The notes beneath the pieces are model-generated. The model saw only the letters and a program-made list of their open reading frames with translations, was not told where the DNA came from and searched no databases. 64,000 nt of DNA, taken from the NCBI RefSeq assembly GCF_001693385.1, contig NZ_CP016428.1:930001-994000 (forward strand), read 5' to 3'. Each line of letters starts with the position of its first letter. The first letter of the stretch is position 1. A program made the translations under genes and the position numbers. Origin of the DNA: Bradyrhizobium icense (GTDB lineage: Bacteria > Pseudomonadota > Alphaproteobacteria > Rhizobiales > Xanthobacteraceae). Below are positions 1 to 7,793 of this stretch, piece by piece.

Positions 1-28
1 GGAGATATTTGAGGACGAAGTACAGCAC
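1..28 (-). CDS. DUF2269-type membrane protein, 5' end only
   Basis: Only the first nine codons lie in the window. Reading leftwards from a GTG at 28, the peptide is (M)LYFVLKYL, which matches the usual N-terminus of small DUF2269 integral membrane proteins. The GTG overlaps the TAG stop of the upstream SDR/DoxX-like gene in a TAGTG arrangement, so the two are probably one translationally coupled operon. The family call rests on nine residues and on the fact that DUF2269 genes often sit beside such SDR/DoxX fusions. Confidence 0.4.
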
Positions 29-1287
29 TAGCGGTCCTCAAGCACGGCAAGCGCTGCGAAATGCAAGACGATGATCGGCCAGATCTTCAGCATCGGTCCC
101 AAGGGATCGGCCCAGAGCCGCGGCACCAGGATGGTGCCGATGATCGCGTAGGCGAAGGAAATGGCGATGGCCGCGTAGAGGCCGTAGCGGCTGGTCGGCC
201 TGTAGGCGATCGCAAGTCCGATGACCAGATCGGCCAAGGCGCCCGCGATGACCGTCAGCGCCGCAGCCGTCCCTTCCACGCCGCCTTCGCCCATCAGGCC
301 CATGCCATAACCCCAGCCGGGTCCCAGCGAGACAAACGCGGTCGAGAGCCAGAACAGGGACAAGACGACGAAGATCGCGGGCTTGACCAGGTACATGCCG
401 GCAAACCAGCGTTCCTGCACCGAAGCCGGCTCAGCGGCGAAGAATTCCGGAAGGCCTTTGGGGTGAAGCCCGAGCCGCTGCATCTCTTCGAGATTGCCAA
501 CGGCACCGCGCACCATCTCGCGCTCGGCCGTGCTGCGTACTGGCGGCCGCCAGCCGAGATACGAAACCATGTCGCCGAACTTGTACATCAGGCCGGAAGC
601 GAACTGCGGAAGGTGAATCTCCCGTGCCGGCGGCCAGCGGCACCAGCGGCGGAAGAGCGCAACGACCTCGCCGAATGAATAGCGCTGCGGGCCGACCAGT
701 TCGACAACCTGTCGTGCGGGCGCGGCGGGATCGAGAAAATGCTCCACGGTCCGCACCACGTCTTCAAGCAGGACGACCTGGAGCCGTCCCGTGTTCGGCA
801 TCACGGGAATTGCGGGCAGCGCAGCCAGGCCTCGCATCAACGCGCTGGCGCCGTAGGCCGGGCGGCCGATCACCACCGACGGCCGGAGGATGACCCAATC
901 GAGGTCGCGCTCGATCAGCGCCTTGTCGCCTGACAATTTCGATCGGGAAAAATCGCTCGGGGTTTCGCGGTCGACGCCGATGGCGGAAAAATGGATGACG
1001 CGGCGGATCCGGAGCTGTTCGCAAGCGGCAAAGAGATTTGCGATGCCGTGGTGATGCACCATTGAGGTGGAATCGCCGGGGCTGTCCTGGAGTACGCCCG
1101 CGCAATTCACGACCGCCTCGACGCCATCGAGATGCGGCAGCCAGTAGGAGGGCGAGGTCGCCTTGGAAATGTCGACGCTGTGAGTTCCGCTCCTGCTCAT
1201 CGAAACGACCGCATGACCACGCGAGGACAAGTACGCGACGATTGCCGATCCAATCAGTCCGGTCCCTCCTACAACGGCAATCTTCAT
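28..1287 (-). CDS. SDR-family NAD(P)-binding protein fused to a DoxX-like membrane domain
   Basis: A 419-residue protein with two parts. The N-terminus is an atypical short-chain dehydrogenase/epimerase Rossmann fold: the dinucleotide-binding loop GGTGLIG is at residues 7-13, and the pattern resembles NmrA/complex-I-associated SDRs rather than a classical YxxxK enzyme. From about residue 300 there are four hydrophobic segments of DoxX-like type. Such proteins are annotated as NAD(P)H-binding or DoxX-like; the substrate is unknown. The ATG at 1287 starts directly on the Rossmann strand MKIAVVGG, which fixes the start. The next gene on this strand overlaps its stop, suggesting a membrane-associated redox operon. 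Confidence 0.8.
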   Translation of the reverse strand: MKIAVVGGTGLIGSAIVAYLSSRGHAVVSMSRSGTHSVDISKATSPSYWLPHLDGVEAVVNCAGVLQDSPGDSTSMVHHHGIANLFAACEQLRIRRVIHFSAIGVDRETPSDFSRSKLSGDKALIERDLDWVILRPSVVIGRPAYGASALMRGLAALPAIPVMPNTGRLQVVLLEDVVRTVEHFLDPAAPARQVVELVGPQRYSFGEVVALFRRWCRWPPAREIHLPQFASGLMYKFGDMVSYLGWRPPVRSTAEREMVRGAVGNLEEMQRLGLHPKGLPEFFAAEPASVQERWFAGMYLVKPAIFVVLSLFWLSTAFVSLGPGWGYGMGLMGEGGVEGTAAALTVIAGALADLVIGLAIAYRPTSRYGLYAAIAISFAYAIIGTILVPRLWADPLGPMLKIWPIIVLHFAALAVLEDR

Positions 1288-1410
1288 GACCGGCTCCGCG
1301 TTGAGAAGTCAGGCCTGCTTCCGCGAACGTACGCGCCGAACGAATTTCTCCAGAAGGGGGAGCGCTTCAAACAAGGTGGCCAACAAGAGCCCGGCGACGT
1401 TCGCTTCTGT

Positions 1411-1572
1411 CTACAGGGTGTCGGGCGTGCGGACGGGCGAGGTTTTGTCCTCATTTCGCAACTCTTGCTCTGCCAGGCGCCAGAATTCCTCCTCCTTGCC
1501 TTCCGGCCTGCCGTTACGCTCCCAGATCTCATAGGCGCGGTTCTTGATTTCCCGTTCGGTCGGTTCGGTCAT
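1411..1572 (-). CDS. DUF2934 small protein
   Basis: A 53-residue ORF reading MTEPTEREIKNRAYEIWERN and then GRPEGKEEEFWRLAEQEL. The pattern of an early R-A-Y-x-I/L-W-E, a GRPxGxxxxxW turn and a W-x-x-A-E-x-E/Q-L end is the DUF2934 signature, a family of short alpha-helical proteins common in rhizobia with no known function. GGAG lies about eight bases before the ATG. It is monocistronic, between the SDR gene (same strand, downstream) and the DUF3072 gene. Confidence 0.8.
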   Translation of the reverse strand: MTEPTEREIKNRAYEIWERNGRPEGKEEEFWRLAEQELRNEDKTSPVRTPDTL

Positions 1573-1874
1573 TTCAGGTCTCCTCCATTAATCTCGGTAC
1601 GGTGGCCGTCGCATCGCGCGCTCGGCGGCTGGTCGAAGCGTACGGCTGTTGCGGCGCTGCGATCCCTTATCTTCGCGCGTGAAGTCAGGACGTCGCGCCT
1701 GCACGCGGCACCGCGTGACGGCTTTCCTTCATCTCAAGGATAAGCACGCAGCGAAGAGCAATGTTCCTGGATCAAACCGGGCTTGGGCCGGTTTTGGATT
1801 GACGGCGGCACGTCGATTTGGGCTGTGGCAACGCTCCATGCCTCTTCGTTCCGGTCAGGGAGCGGGCCGGCGGC
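1573..1874. other. Intergenic space with no convincing gene
   Basis: About 300 bases between two small minus-strand genes. The open frames here lack ribosome sites and recognisable motifs. One short inverted repeat (AAACCGG/CCGGTTT, 1774-1794) could form a hairpin, but neither side has a T-run, so I do not call it a terminator. The left end presumably carries the promoter of the DUF2934 gene. Confidence 0.5.
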
Positions 1875-2054
1875 TCAAAACGAGTTCGCCAGCGCGATCT
1901 CCGCCTTGAGCGCCGCGATCCGCCGCTCGGCTTCCCGCGCCGTCAGGTCGTTCTCAAACAGTTTTGGCTGGTAGGCCTCGGCGCTGAGCGTGCGCAGCGT
2001 CGCCAATTGGCGCGGCGTCATCGGCGCATCCACCTGGTCCGGGAGACGGGACAT
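1875..2054 (-). CDS. DUF3072 small protein
   Basis: A 59-residue ORF. Its middle reads PMTPRQLATLRTL, followed by an EA pair and LTAREAERRIAALK. This is the DUF3072 layout: an M-T-x-x-Q-x-x-x-L-x-x-L helix, then an L-T-x-x-E-A-x-x-x-I-x-x-L helix. The function is unknown. It is divergent from the gene at 2152, and the triple GTTC element at 2106-2131 lies between them, so it could share that regulation. No strong Shine-Dalgarno precedes the ATG. Confidence 0.75.
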   Translation of the reverse strand: MSRLPDQVDAPMTPRQLATLRTLSAEAYQPKLFENDLTAREAERRIAALKAEIALANSF

Positions 2055-2105
2055 CTAGAACCCCAAAGAATCTTTGATTCGATCCGAACTCTTAACTTGA
2101 AATTT

Positions 2106-2131
2106 GTTCTTTATTTGTTCTTATAGGGTTC
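2106..2131 (+). promoter_or_regulatory. Triple GTTC-N7 direct repeat: candidate LexA (SOS) operator
   Basis: GTTC occurs at 2106-2109, 2117-2120 and 2128-2131, each separated by exactly seven A/T-rich bases. This gives two overlapping copies of the GTTC-N7-GTTC box that alphaproteobacterial LexA binds. A TTGAAA (2097-2102) and a TTATAG (2121-2126) could be the -35 and -10 elements, so the boxes would cover the promoter. The gene at 2152 begins 21 bases downstream; the DUF3072 gene reads the other way. Confidence 0.65.
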
Positions 2132-2151
2132 TACCGCAGCGAGGTGGCCCC

Positions 2152-2436
2152 ATGGACAACAAATTGAACGAAATTCGCAGAAAAATCAGGTTCTTACGCT
2201 CGGAGATGCTGGGTGCGGAGGATAACATCCGCAAACAGGTCAACCGGGACGAGGACTGTTCGGAGGCAGCAATGCGTCTGATGGCCATGCGGGCCACCAT
2301 GGTCGGCCTCATCGGCGAGCGGAACAGGCTCGGCGGCGAAGAGCGGCTGCTCAATGTCGATGAGCGGCTGAAGCTGGATGTCCGTGCGCTCAGCAGGAAG
2401 CCAGCGGTCGGGGCGACCGGCCGCCGTGAGCGATGA
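2152..2436 (+). CDS. Hypothetical coiled-coil-like protein, first gene of a putative SOS cassette
   Basis: A 94-residue, highly charged, probably all-helical protein. I recognise no family. The ATG at 2152 is preferred over upstream in-frame codons because GAGGTGG lies just before it and because upstream starts would fall inside the triple GTTC element. The sequence begins MDNKLNEIRRKIRFLRSEML; heptad-like spacing of I, L and M suggests a coiled coil up to about residue 70, followed by a basic tail. Its 3' end overlaps the next gene by 11 bases. Its position behind a LexA-like operator suggests DNA-damage control. Confidence 0.7.
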   Translation: MDNKLNEIRRKIRFLRSEMLGAEDNIRKQVNRDEDCSEAAMRLMAMRATMVGLIGERNRLGGEERLLNVDERLKLDVRALSRKPAVGATGRRER

Positions 2437-2638
2437 TCCGATTGAGGACCTGCGCCGGCGGATTGCCGAACTGGACCAGCTTACGCGTCAGCTCAATCAA
2501 TCCGGCCTGGATAACGCGCGGGCGCAGCTCCTGCTCGCGCGCAAGCGGGCGGAGCTGGACGATTTCATCAACCGAGGCCGGCGATGTCAGGACCGCTCAG
2601 ATGGTATGACCCCAACGCAGATAACCCGCCGTGGCTGA
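2426..2638 (+). CDS. Hypothetical small coiled-coil-like protein
   Basis: A 70-residue ORF starting at the GTG inside the end of the preceding gene (VSDDPIEDLRRRIAELDQLT). It is rich in R, E, L and Q with heptad-like spacing, so probably a helical hairpin or coiled coil; no family was recognised. There is no clear ribosome site, so translation is probably coupled to the upstream gene. Its last 55 bases overlap the start of the 2584 gene in another frame. That long overlap makes the true C-terminus slightly uncertain. Confidence 0.55.
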   Translation: MSDDPIEDLRRRIAELDQLTRQLNQSGLDNARAQLLLARKRAELDDFINRGRRCQDRSDGMTPTQITRRG

Positions 2639-2811
2639 AAGCCCTGGCGGAAGTCCGGATCAGGGCGACGCGGGAAGGATGGTGCCACGCCCACGTCCAG
2701 GCAATCGTCGTCGCGATCGACCAGTATGCCGAAGCGGCGCTGGGCAACCGGGATTACTTTCTCAACAGGCCGCACAGCATAGGTGATCGCCGCCGCGACG
2801 ACATTCCATGA
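2584..2811 (+). CDS. Conserved-looking hypothetical protein, last gene of the cassette
   Basis: A 75-residue ORF with GAGG five bases before the ATG. It begins MSGPLRWYDPNADNPPWLKA, and an aromatic/proline-rich N-terminus leads into one helix containing WCHAHVQAIVVAIDQYAEAALGN. It resembles hypothetical proteins of rhizobial genomes as I remember them, but I know no function. Third and last member of the cassette behind the GTTC repeats; a large inverted repeat follows the stop at 2822-2884. Confidence 0.65.
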   Translation: MSGPLRWYDPNADNPPWLKALAEVRIRATREGWCHAHVQAIVVAIDQYAEAALGNRDYFLNRPHSIGDRRRDDIP

Positions 2812-2821
2812 AGACGGTTCA

Positions 2822-2884
2822 GTAGCCCGGATGAGCCAACGGGTCTCGCGAATGCGCGCGCCCCCGTTGGCTCATCCTGGCTAC
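2822..2884. repeat. 22-bp inverted repeat with 19-nt loop
   Basis: The arms at 2822-2843 and 2863-2884 (GTAGCCCGGATGAGCC... and its complement) differ at one position. There is no T-run, so it looks like a dispersed REP-type palindrome rather than a simple terminator, though it would end transcripts of the small-gene cassette as a strong hairpin. Confidence 0.75.
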
Positions 2885-2940
2885 GCCGGCTTTAAATTCG
2901 TCTCAATTGAATTCAGCATAACAATTTTGGGAGAGGTTGC

Positions 2941-3426
2941 ATGCTTGAACGATGCGGCTACCGGGCGGCGCTTTACCTTTTGGCTTTGATCGCGACCGTG
3001 AATTTCAGCCTTTTCATCTATTCGCAGTGGTATCTGCCGCGTCTTGGCGATGGTCTTGCGATTCACACGGTGGCAGCGCTGGTCATTTTGCTGGGTCTTT
3101 GGCTGTTCAGCAAAATTGCGCGATACGCAGGTGCAGTGTTTTATTTTCTTTCTGCGGGATCTGCCGCCTTTGCATTTTGGGACTTTGCTGGCCCGGTGCA
3201 TGCCGGCGTTATCTGGGGCGCGACAATAGGAGTTCTGAGTCTGGCTGCCGCATTGATCCTCGTTTTCTCAAAACCGTTCGCAAGAGAATTTGCGGCCGAG
3301 CGCGAAAAGCGACCTGAGTATAAGAAGTATCTCCTTCACGCGTTCACATTTGCGGTCGTCGTTGCGGCGGGAGCCGGCGCCTTGGTCGACGTCGTCGCTT
3401 TGTTTTCCAGCTACCAAGGCCAGTAG
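2941..3426 (+). CDS. Small multi-pass membrane protein, function unknown
   Basis: A 161-residue protein with four likely transmembrane helices (about residues 7-27, 40-60, 62-105 as one or two segments, and 132-155), separated by a charged cytoplasmic stretch at about 112-128 that is rich in K, R and E. No family was recognised. The ATG at 2941 begins a short N-terminus leading straight into the first helix, and GGGAGAGG lies just upstream. It seems monocistronic, flanked by palindromic repeats on both sides. Confidence 0.65.
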   Translation: MLERCGYRAALYLLALIATVNFSLFIYSQWYLPRLGDGLAIHTVAALVILLGLWLFSKIARYAGAVFYFLSAGSAAFAFWDFAGPVHAGVIWGATIGVLSLAAALILVFSKPFAREFAAEREKRPEYKKYLLHAFTFAVVVAAGAGALVDVVALFSSYQGQ

Positions 3427-3500
3427 GGCGGATCAGCCGCAGGCGCAATCCGCCAACTCGGTGTCGTTAAGGCGGATTACGCTGACGCCAATCCGCCCTG
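3426..3500. repeat. GGCGGAT/ATCCGCC palindromic repeat unit
   Basis: Two hairpins in tandem: GGCGGAT 3427-3433 with ATCCGCC 3448-3454, and GGCGGAT 3471-3477 with ATCCGCC 3491-3497. This is a dispersed intergenic palindrome between two convergent genes, and it probably acts as a transcript end on both strands. Confidence 0.7.
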
Positions 3501-3502
3501 CG

Positions 3503-5446
3503 TTAATTCGCTTTCGCCGGCGAACCCGCCGCAGCCTCGGGCACCGCCGGTTGCCGTCCACCACCCGTAAACCGCTCGATCACCGAGCGCACCGCATCGC
3601 GCGTCTTGCGATCCTTCACCGCGTCGAGCAAGGGCGCTGCGCCCGGCGAGCGGCGGATCAGGCTTTCCGGATCGGGAAACACCAGCGGATCGTCCCACGG
3701 ACCCTGCACCACGAAGGGCAGCTCAAATGCCTTGTCGCCTGCGGCAGCGGCCGGCGTCAGGCTGGCGACGCCCTTGAGGTCGTACTCGCGAGAAGGCACC
3801 GAGGCGGTGCCGGTCAGCGTCAGCCGCGTGGTCGGACCGTCGACGCGGATGTCCTCGACGGTGGCGATGCCGTCGTTGAAGCGCACCGAAACATTGAGAT
3901 TGTCGTAGGGCGTCGTGCCCGAGCGGAAATTGCCGCCGCCGGATAGCGGCCGGCGCTCCAGGCGCTTCAGGAGTTGTTCGACATTGAAGCCCGCGATCGC
4001 GCCGTTATGGCCGGTCAAGGTCGCGGAGCCGTCAAGGGACGAGGCAAGGCCGAACGGGCTCGAGCCGGAGGCCATCAGCGAGACGCCGATATTGCCGCGG
4101 CCGGAGAGTTTGGTGATGCCGAACAATTCGCTGGCGCAGGCCTGCAGGTCGACATCGGTGAACTGGAATTGCGCCTTGACGTCGGCGATCGCGTCCGAAC
4201 GCGCGATCCCGAACGAGCCCTTGGCGATGCCGCCATACATCTGCGCTTCGCCGACCGAGAGCGCCAGCGCGCCGCCGCGCAGATTGGCGCCGAACGCGGT
4301 GCGGCCAAGTCTCGTCGGGCCGACGATCACCCTCGCCGCCGACAGGCGCATGTCGAGGTCGGTCGCGGAGAGCGAGCTCAGGTCGAACAATTGCCGGTTC
4401 CAGTCGCGCGCGCCGCTGGCGAGCAGGCGGACGGTCGAGATATAGGGCGTGAAATCCAGGTTGCCTGCGGCCAGTGTCGCCTGCAGCATCTGGCGACCGT
4501 TATTGGCGAACGTCATCACGCCCTCGGCGGCATTGCCGTCGAGCTCGACATTCACGTTCGTCAGAGCGACCGAAGCGCCGACGACGCTGGCGCGGGCCTT
4601 CAGCGTGAAACGGCCGAACCCGCCGCTGCCGGGCACCGGCTGCCCCATCCAGCGCAACGCGTTGCGCAGGGAAACGCTGTCGACGGTCACCGTGCCTTCC
4701 ATCATCAGGCTGGTGCGGTTGGCCAACGAGCCGTCGAAAGCGAGCTTCAGCGGTGCGCTGACCAGCCGCGCCTTCAGACCCGAGCGGTCGCCCGAGAGCA
4801 TCGCGACGAAGTCGCTGGCCGAGATCGAGCCGTCGACGCGTTCGCCGCGCCAGTCGAATTGCCCGGTCGCGGCGAACGAGCGCGAGATCGACGGCCAGGC
4901 GAGCGAGAGATCGATGTCGTCGAGCTGTTCCTTGACGTTGTTGGCGGCGTCCTCGTATTTGAGCTCGCCGTCCTGAATCCTGATTTCCGAGAACGACACC
5001 TGGTTTTCGGCGCCGGGCTTCATCGTGCGCGCGATCCGTTCGACGAACGGCGTCCAGTTGCTCGCGCCACCAGCGTCCCTGACGACGTGGATATGCGGCC
5101 GCAGCATCATGACATCAGCGATTTCGAAGCGGCGCAGCAGCAATGGCAGCAGGCGCAGATTGGCGGTCAATACCTCGACCTGCAGCGCGGGGTCGGCGGT
5201 GCCGCCGCCCTTCAGCCCGACATTGTGGAACGAGACATAGCTGCCCGGAAACACCGACACGTCGATCGCGCCGGTGACGACCAGATCCAGTCCGGTGACC
5301 GCGCGGATCTGCGCCTCGACCGCCTGCCGCAGCGCGTCGCGGTTGATGAACCAGGAGGTTCCGATCAGGGCGAGCACGGCCAGGCCGAACAGCGCCGCAA
5401 CCGGCATCCCCAGGCGCTTCATTCCTTGGGCCATCGTCAATGACAT
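3503..5446 (-). CDS. AsmA-family outer-membrane assembly/lipid-transport protein
   Basis: A 647-residue protein. One N-terminal membrane helix (about residues 14-33) is followed by a long beta-rich periplasmic region. The N-terminal AsmA domain shows a ...LRQAVEAQIRAVTGLDLVVTG motif, and the C-terminal part shows the typical LxGRGNIGVSLxASGSSPF, a repeated D-G-x-A-T-x-x-x-x-x-R-V-D-G element, and a late VVQGPWDDP turn. AsmA-like proteins anchor in the inner membrane and influence outer-membrane protein and lipid homeostasis. The start is taken at the first ATG (5446); ATGs at 5434 and 5422 (M5, M9) are possible. Monocistronic. The end is followed by a repeat unit. Confidence 0.85.
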   Translation of the reverse strand: MSLTMAQGMKRLGMPVAALFGLAVLALIGTSWFINRDALRQAVEAQIRAVTGLDLVVTGAIDVSVFPGSYVSFHNVGLKGGGTADPALQVEVLTANLRLLPLLLRRFEIADVMMLRPHIHVVRDAGGASNWTPFVERIARTMKPGAENQVSFSEIRIQDGELKYEDAANNVKEQLDDIDLSLAWPSISRSFAATGQFDWRGERVDGSISASDFVAMLSGDRSGLKARLVSAPLKLAFDGSLANRTSLMMEGTVTVDSVSLRNALRWMGQPVPGSGGFGRFTLKARASVVGASVALTNVNVELDGNAAEGVMTFANNGRQMLQATLAAGNLDFTPYISTVRLLASGARDWNRQLFDLSSLSATDLDMRLSAARVIVGPTRLGRTAFGANLRGGALALSVGEAQMYGGIAKGSFGIARSDAIADVKAQFQFTDVDLQACASELFGITKLSGRGNIGVSLMASGSSPFGLASSLDGSATLTGHNGAIAGFNVEQLLKRLERRPLSGGGNFRSGTTPYDNLNVSVRFNDGIATVEDIRVDGPTTRLTLTGTASVPSREYDLKGVASLTPAAAAGDKAFELPFVVQGPWDDPLVFPDPESLIRRSPGAAPLLDAVKDRKTRDAVRSVIERFTGGGRQPAVPEAAAGSPAKAN

Positions 5447-5700
5447 ATCCGGATCTGGCTAAACCGAACTCGGGTTGATGCTAAAGGTCAATCTTGATTA
5501 GGGCAGGCGGCGCAAAGGTTAAGCCCGTGCCAACCCACGCAACTTGAAGGCTTTTCTTGACCCTTTCAAGGCCGACATGGCGCTCGGAGGGCGGCTCGGC
5601 GGCATAATCCACCCGTCATTGACGCACCGCGAAGAATTCGCCTAATAATCCGTAAGATAATGCCCGGCTTTCAGCCGTTCCCTCCATCAGGTCATACTCC

Positions 5701-6438
5701 ATGAACAAGGTTTACCCCGACGCCAAATCGGCACTCGACGGCGTCCTCAAGGACGGCATGATGATCATGTCCGGCGGTTTCGGTCTGTGCGGTATAGCCG
5801 AGACCTTGTCGGACGCGATCCGCGATTCCGGCGTCAAGAATCTGACGGTGGTTTCCAACAATGCCGGCGTCGACGGCATCGGACTGAGCCGGCTCCTGGA
5901 AACCCGGCAGATCAAAAAGATGATCTCGTCCTACGTCGGCGAGAACAAGCTGTTCGCGCAGCAATACCTCGCCGGTGAACTGGAACTCGAGTTCAATCCA
6001 CAGGGCACGCTGGCCGAACGCATCCGCGCCGGCGGCGCCGGCATCCCGGCCTTCTACACCAAGACCGGCGTCGGCACGCTGATCGCCGAAGGCAAGGAAG
6101 TGAAGGAATTCGACGGCGAGAGATACATCATGGAGCGAGGCCTGTTCGCCGATCTCGCCATCGTCCACGCCTGGAAGGGCGACACCGCCGGCAACCTGAT
6201 CTACCGCAAGACCGCGCGCAACTTTAACCCGATGATGGCGACCGCCGCGAAGATCACGGTGGCGGAGGTCGAGCACCTGGTTCCGGCCGGCGAACTCAAT
6301 CCTGACCACATCCACACGCCCGGCATTTTCGTCAAACGCATCATCGAAGTCGGGACGGCGAAGAAGCGCATCGAGTTCCGCAACACCCGCCCGCGTCCGT
6401 CGAGCGCGTCCGCGGCGGCAACGGGAGTAGAAATCTGA
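5701..6438 (+). CDS. scoA: 3-oxoacid (succinyl-CoA) CoA-transferase subunit A
   Basis: A 245-residue alpha subunit. The CoA-binding loop GGFGLCG is at residues 25-31, and blocks such as [32 protein letters not shown] and the YTKTGVGT segment are standard for family I CoA-transferases. With the beta subunit it moves CoA from succinyl-CoA to acetoacetate (ketone-body or PHB-derived acetoacetate use). The alanine/serine-rich extension at the C-terminus is unremarkable. The stop overlaps the next start by one base (TGATG), so the two subunits are translationally coupled in equal amounts. The start is fixed by the conserved N-terminal MNKVYPDA. Confidence 0.93.
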   Translation: MNKVYPDAKSALDGVLKDGMMIMSGGFGLCGIAETLSDAIRDSGVKNLTVVSNNAGVDGIGLSRLLETRQIKKMISSYVGENKLFAQQYLAGELELEFNPQGTLAERIRAGGAGIPAFYTKTGVGTLIAEGKEVKEFDGERYIMERGLFADLAIVHAWKGDTAGNLIYRKTARNFNPMMATAAKITVAEVEHLVPAGELNPDHIHTPGIFVKRIIEVGTAKKRIEFRNTRPRPSSASAAATGVEI

Positions 6439-7088
6439 TGGCCTGGACCCGCGAACAGATGGCGGCGCGCGCCGCGAAGGAACTGCGCGACGGCTATTAT
6501 GTCAATCTCGGCATCGGCATTCCGACGCTGGTTTCGAACTACATCCCTGAAGGCATCGACGTCTCGCTGCAGAGCGAGAACGGCATGCTCGGCATGGGAC
6601 CGTTCCCCTACGAGGACGAGGTGGACGCCGACCTGATCAACGCCGGCAAGCAGACGGTGAGCGAATTGCCGTCGACCAGCTATTTCTCCTCGGCGGATTC
6701 CTTCGGCATGGTGCGCGGCGGGCACATCGACCTGTCGATCCTCGGCGCGATGCAGGTGGCGCAGAACGGCGACCTCGCCAACTGGATGATCCCCGGCAAG
6801 ATGGTGAAGGGCATGGGCGGCGCGATGGACCTCGTCGCCGGCGTCAAGCGCGTCGTGGTGGTGATGGAGCATTCCGCCAAGGACGGCCCAAAGCTCTTGA
6901 AGAAGTGCAACCTGCCGCTGACCGGCGAACGCGTGGTCGACATGGTGGTGACCGATCTTGCGGTCTTCACCATCGACAAGCACGGCAAGGACGGCATGGC
7001 GCTGATCGAGCTCGCCGACGGCGTCACGTTGGACGAGGTGAAGGCCAAGACCGAAGCCGAGTTCCGCGTCGCGCTGAAGAACGTCTAG
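6438..7088 (+). CDS. scoB: 3-oxoacid (succinyl-CoA) CoA-transferase subunit B
   Basis: A 216-residue beta subunit. GIGIPT is at residues 25-30 and the [12 protein letters not shown] block carries the catalytic glutamate (Glu47) that forms the enzyme-CoA thioester in this family. [14 protein letters not shown] and a C-terminal [19 protein letters not shown] region complete the match. It forms the heterodimer or heterotetramer with the preceding gene product. The window also encodes two phasins further on, in line with active PHB/acetoacetyl-CoA metabolism, although they are not linked transcriptionally. Confidence 0.93.
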   Translation: MAWTREQMAARAAKELRDGYYVNLGIGIPTLVSNYIPEGIDVSLQSENGMLGMGPFPYEDEVDADLINAGKQTVSELPSTSYFSSADSFGMVRGGHIDLSILGAMQVAQNGDLANWMIPGKMVKGMGGAMDLVAGVKRVVVVMEHSAKDGPKLLKKCNLPLTGERVVDMVVTDLAVFTIDKHGKDGMALIELADGVTLDEVKAKTEAEFRVALKNV

Positions 7089-7114
7089 GCAAACGGCAAT
7101 GGGCGGTCGCGGTC

Positions 7115-7747
7115 ATGACACCGGAGATTCGCCAAGGGCGCGCTGACGACGCCGATTTTATCGCGCGCACCATCCTGCTGGCGCAGCGCGGTCCAAGGCC
7201 ACTCGGCTGGTTCGACTTCGCGCTCGCGCAAGCCGAGCCGCAGGTGCTTGATTTCATCGGCAGGCTGGCGATTGCGAAGCCGCGATCCTGGTACCATGTC
7301 TCGCAATTCCTGATCGCCGAGATCGACGGCAAGCCGGCGGCCGCGCTCTGCGCCATGCCCTCGCGCGAGACACGCGACACAATGCGATCTGCGATCGAGG
7401 AGATCGCGCTTGCGGTCGGCATGAGCGGCGCCGATATCCTCGCGCGCGGCGCCTATGCGCGTCCCTGTTGGGTGCAGGGCGGCGAAGAGGATTGGCTAAT
7501 CGAGCACGTGGCATCGCAGCCCTCTGCGCGTGGCCGCGGGCTGATCCAGGCGCTGATCGCGCGGGCTCTGTCGGAGGGCGGGGCTGCTGGTTTTTCGCGC
7601 GCCTCTATCACCTTTGTCATCGGCAACGACGCGGCAGAACGATGTTACGCCAAGGCAGGCTTTGCCTTCGCCGAGGAGAAGCGCGATGCAGCGTTCGAAG
7701 CGTTGACCGGTTCGCCGGGCTTCCGTCGTTTTGCGCGCGGAATGTAG
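7115..7747 (+). CDS. GNAT-family N-acetyltransferase
   Basis: A 210-residue protein. The C-terminal half carries the GNAT acetyl-CoA signature: IEHVASQPSARGRGLIQALIARAL (motif A with R-G-R-G), then a later strand and the IGNDAAERCYAKAGFAF block typical of motif B. The acceptor substrate is unknown. The ATG at 7115 lies 27 bases after scoB; the earlier ATG at 7099 is out of frame. It may be read together with the CoA-transferase genes. A perfect hairpin follows the stop. Confidence 0.8.
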   Translation: MTPEIRQGRADDADFIARTILLAQRGPRPLGWFDFALAQAEPQVLDFIGRLAIAKPRSWYHVSQFLIAEIDGKPAAALCAMPSRETRDTMRSAIEEIALAVGMSGADILARGAYARPCWVQGGEEDWLIEHVASQPSARGRGLIQALIARALSEGGAAGFSRASITFVIGNDAAERCYAKAGFAFAEEKRDAAFEALTGSPGFRRFARGM

Positions 7748-7752
7748 ACGTA

Positions 7753-7782
7753 CGTCGTCCCTGCGTTCCGCAGGGACGATGG
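7753..7782. repeat. Short GTCCCTGCG palindrome
   Basis: GTCCCTGCG (7757-7765) pairs perfectly with CGCAGGGAC (7769-7777) around a 3-nt loop. The same arms occur in the larger repeats at 49925-50048 and 50936-51057, so this is a solo half-copy of that family lying between convergent genes. Confidence 0.7.
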
Positions 7783-7793
7783 TGTTGCTCGAC

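Noticed and set aside
1774..1794. Terminator for the DUF3072 gene
   Set aside because: A seven-pair hairpin without any T-run on either strand.
3974..5443. 489-codon plus-strand ORF
   Set aside because: Antisense to the AsmA gene, Arg/Gln/Asp-rich low-complexity translation without motifs; a shadow.
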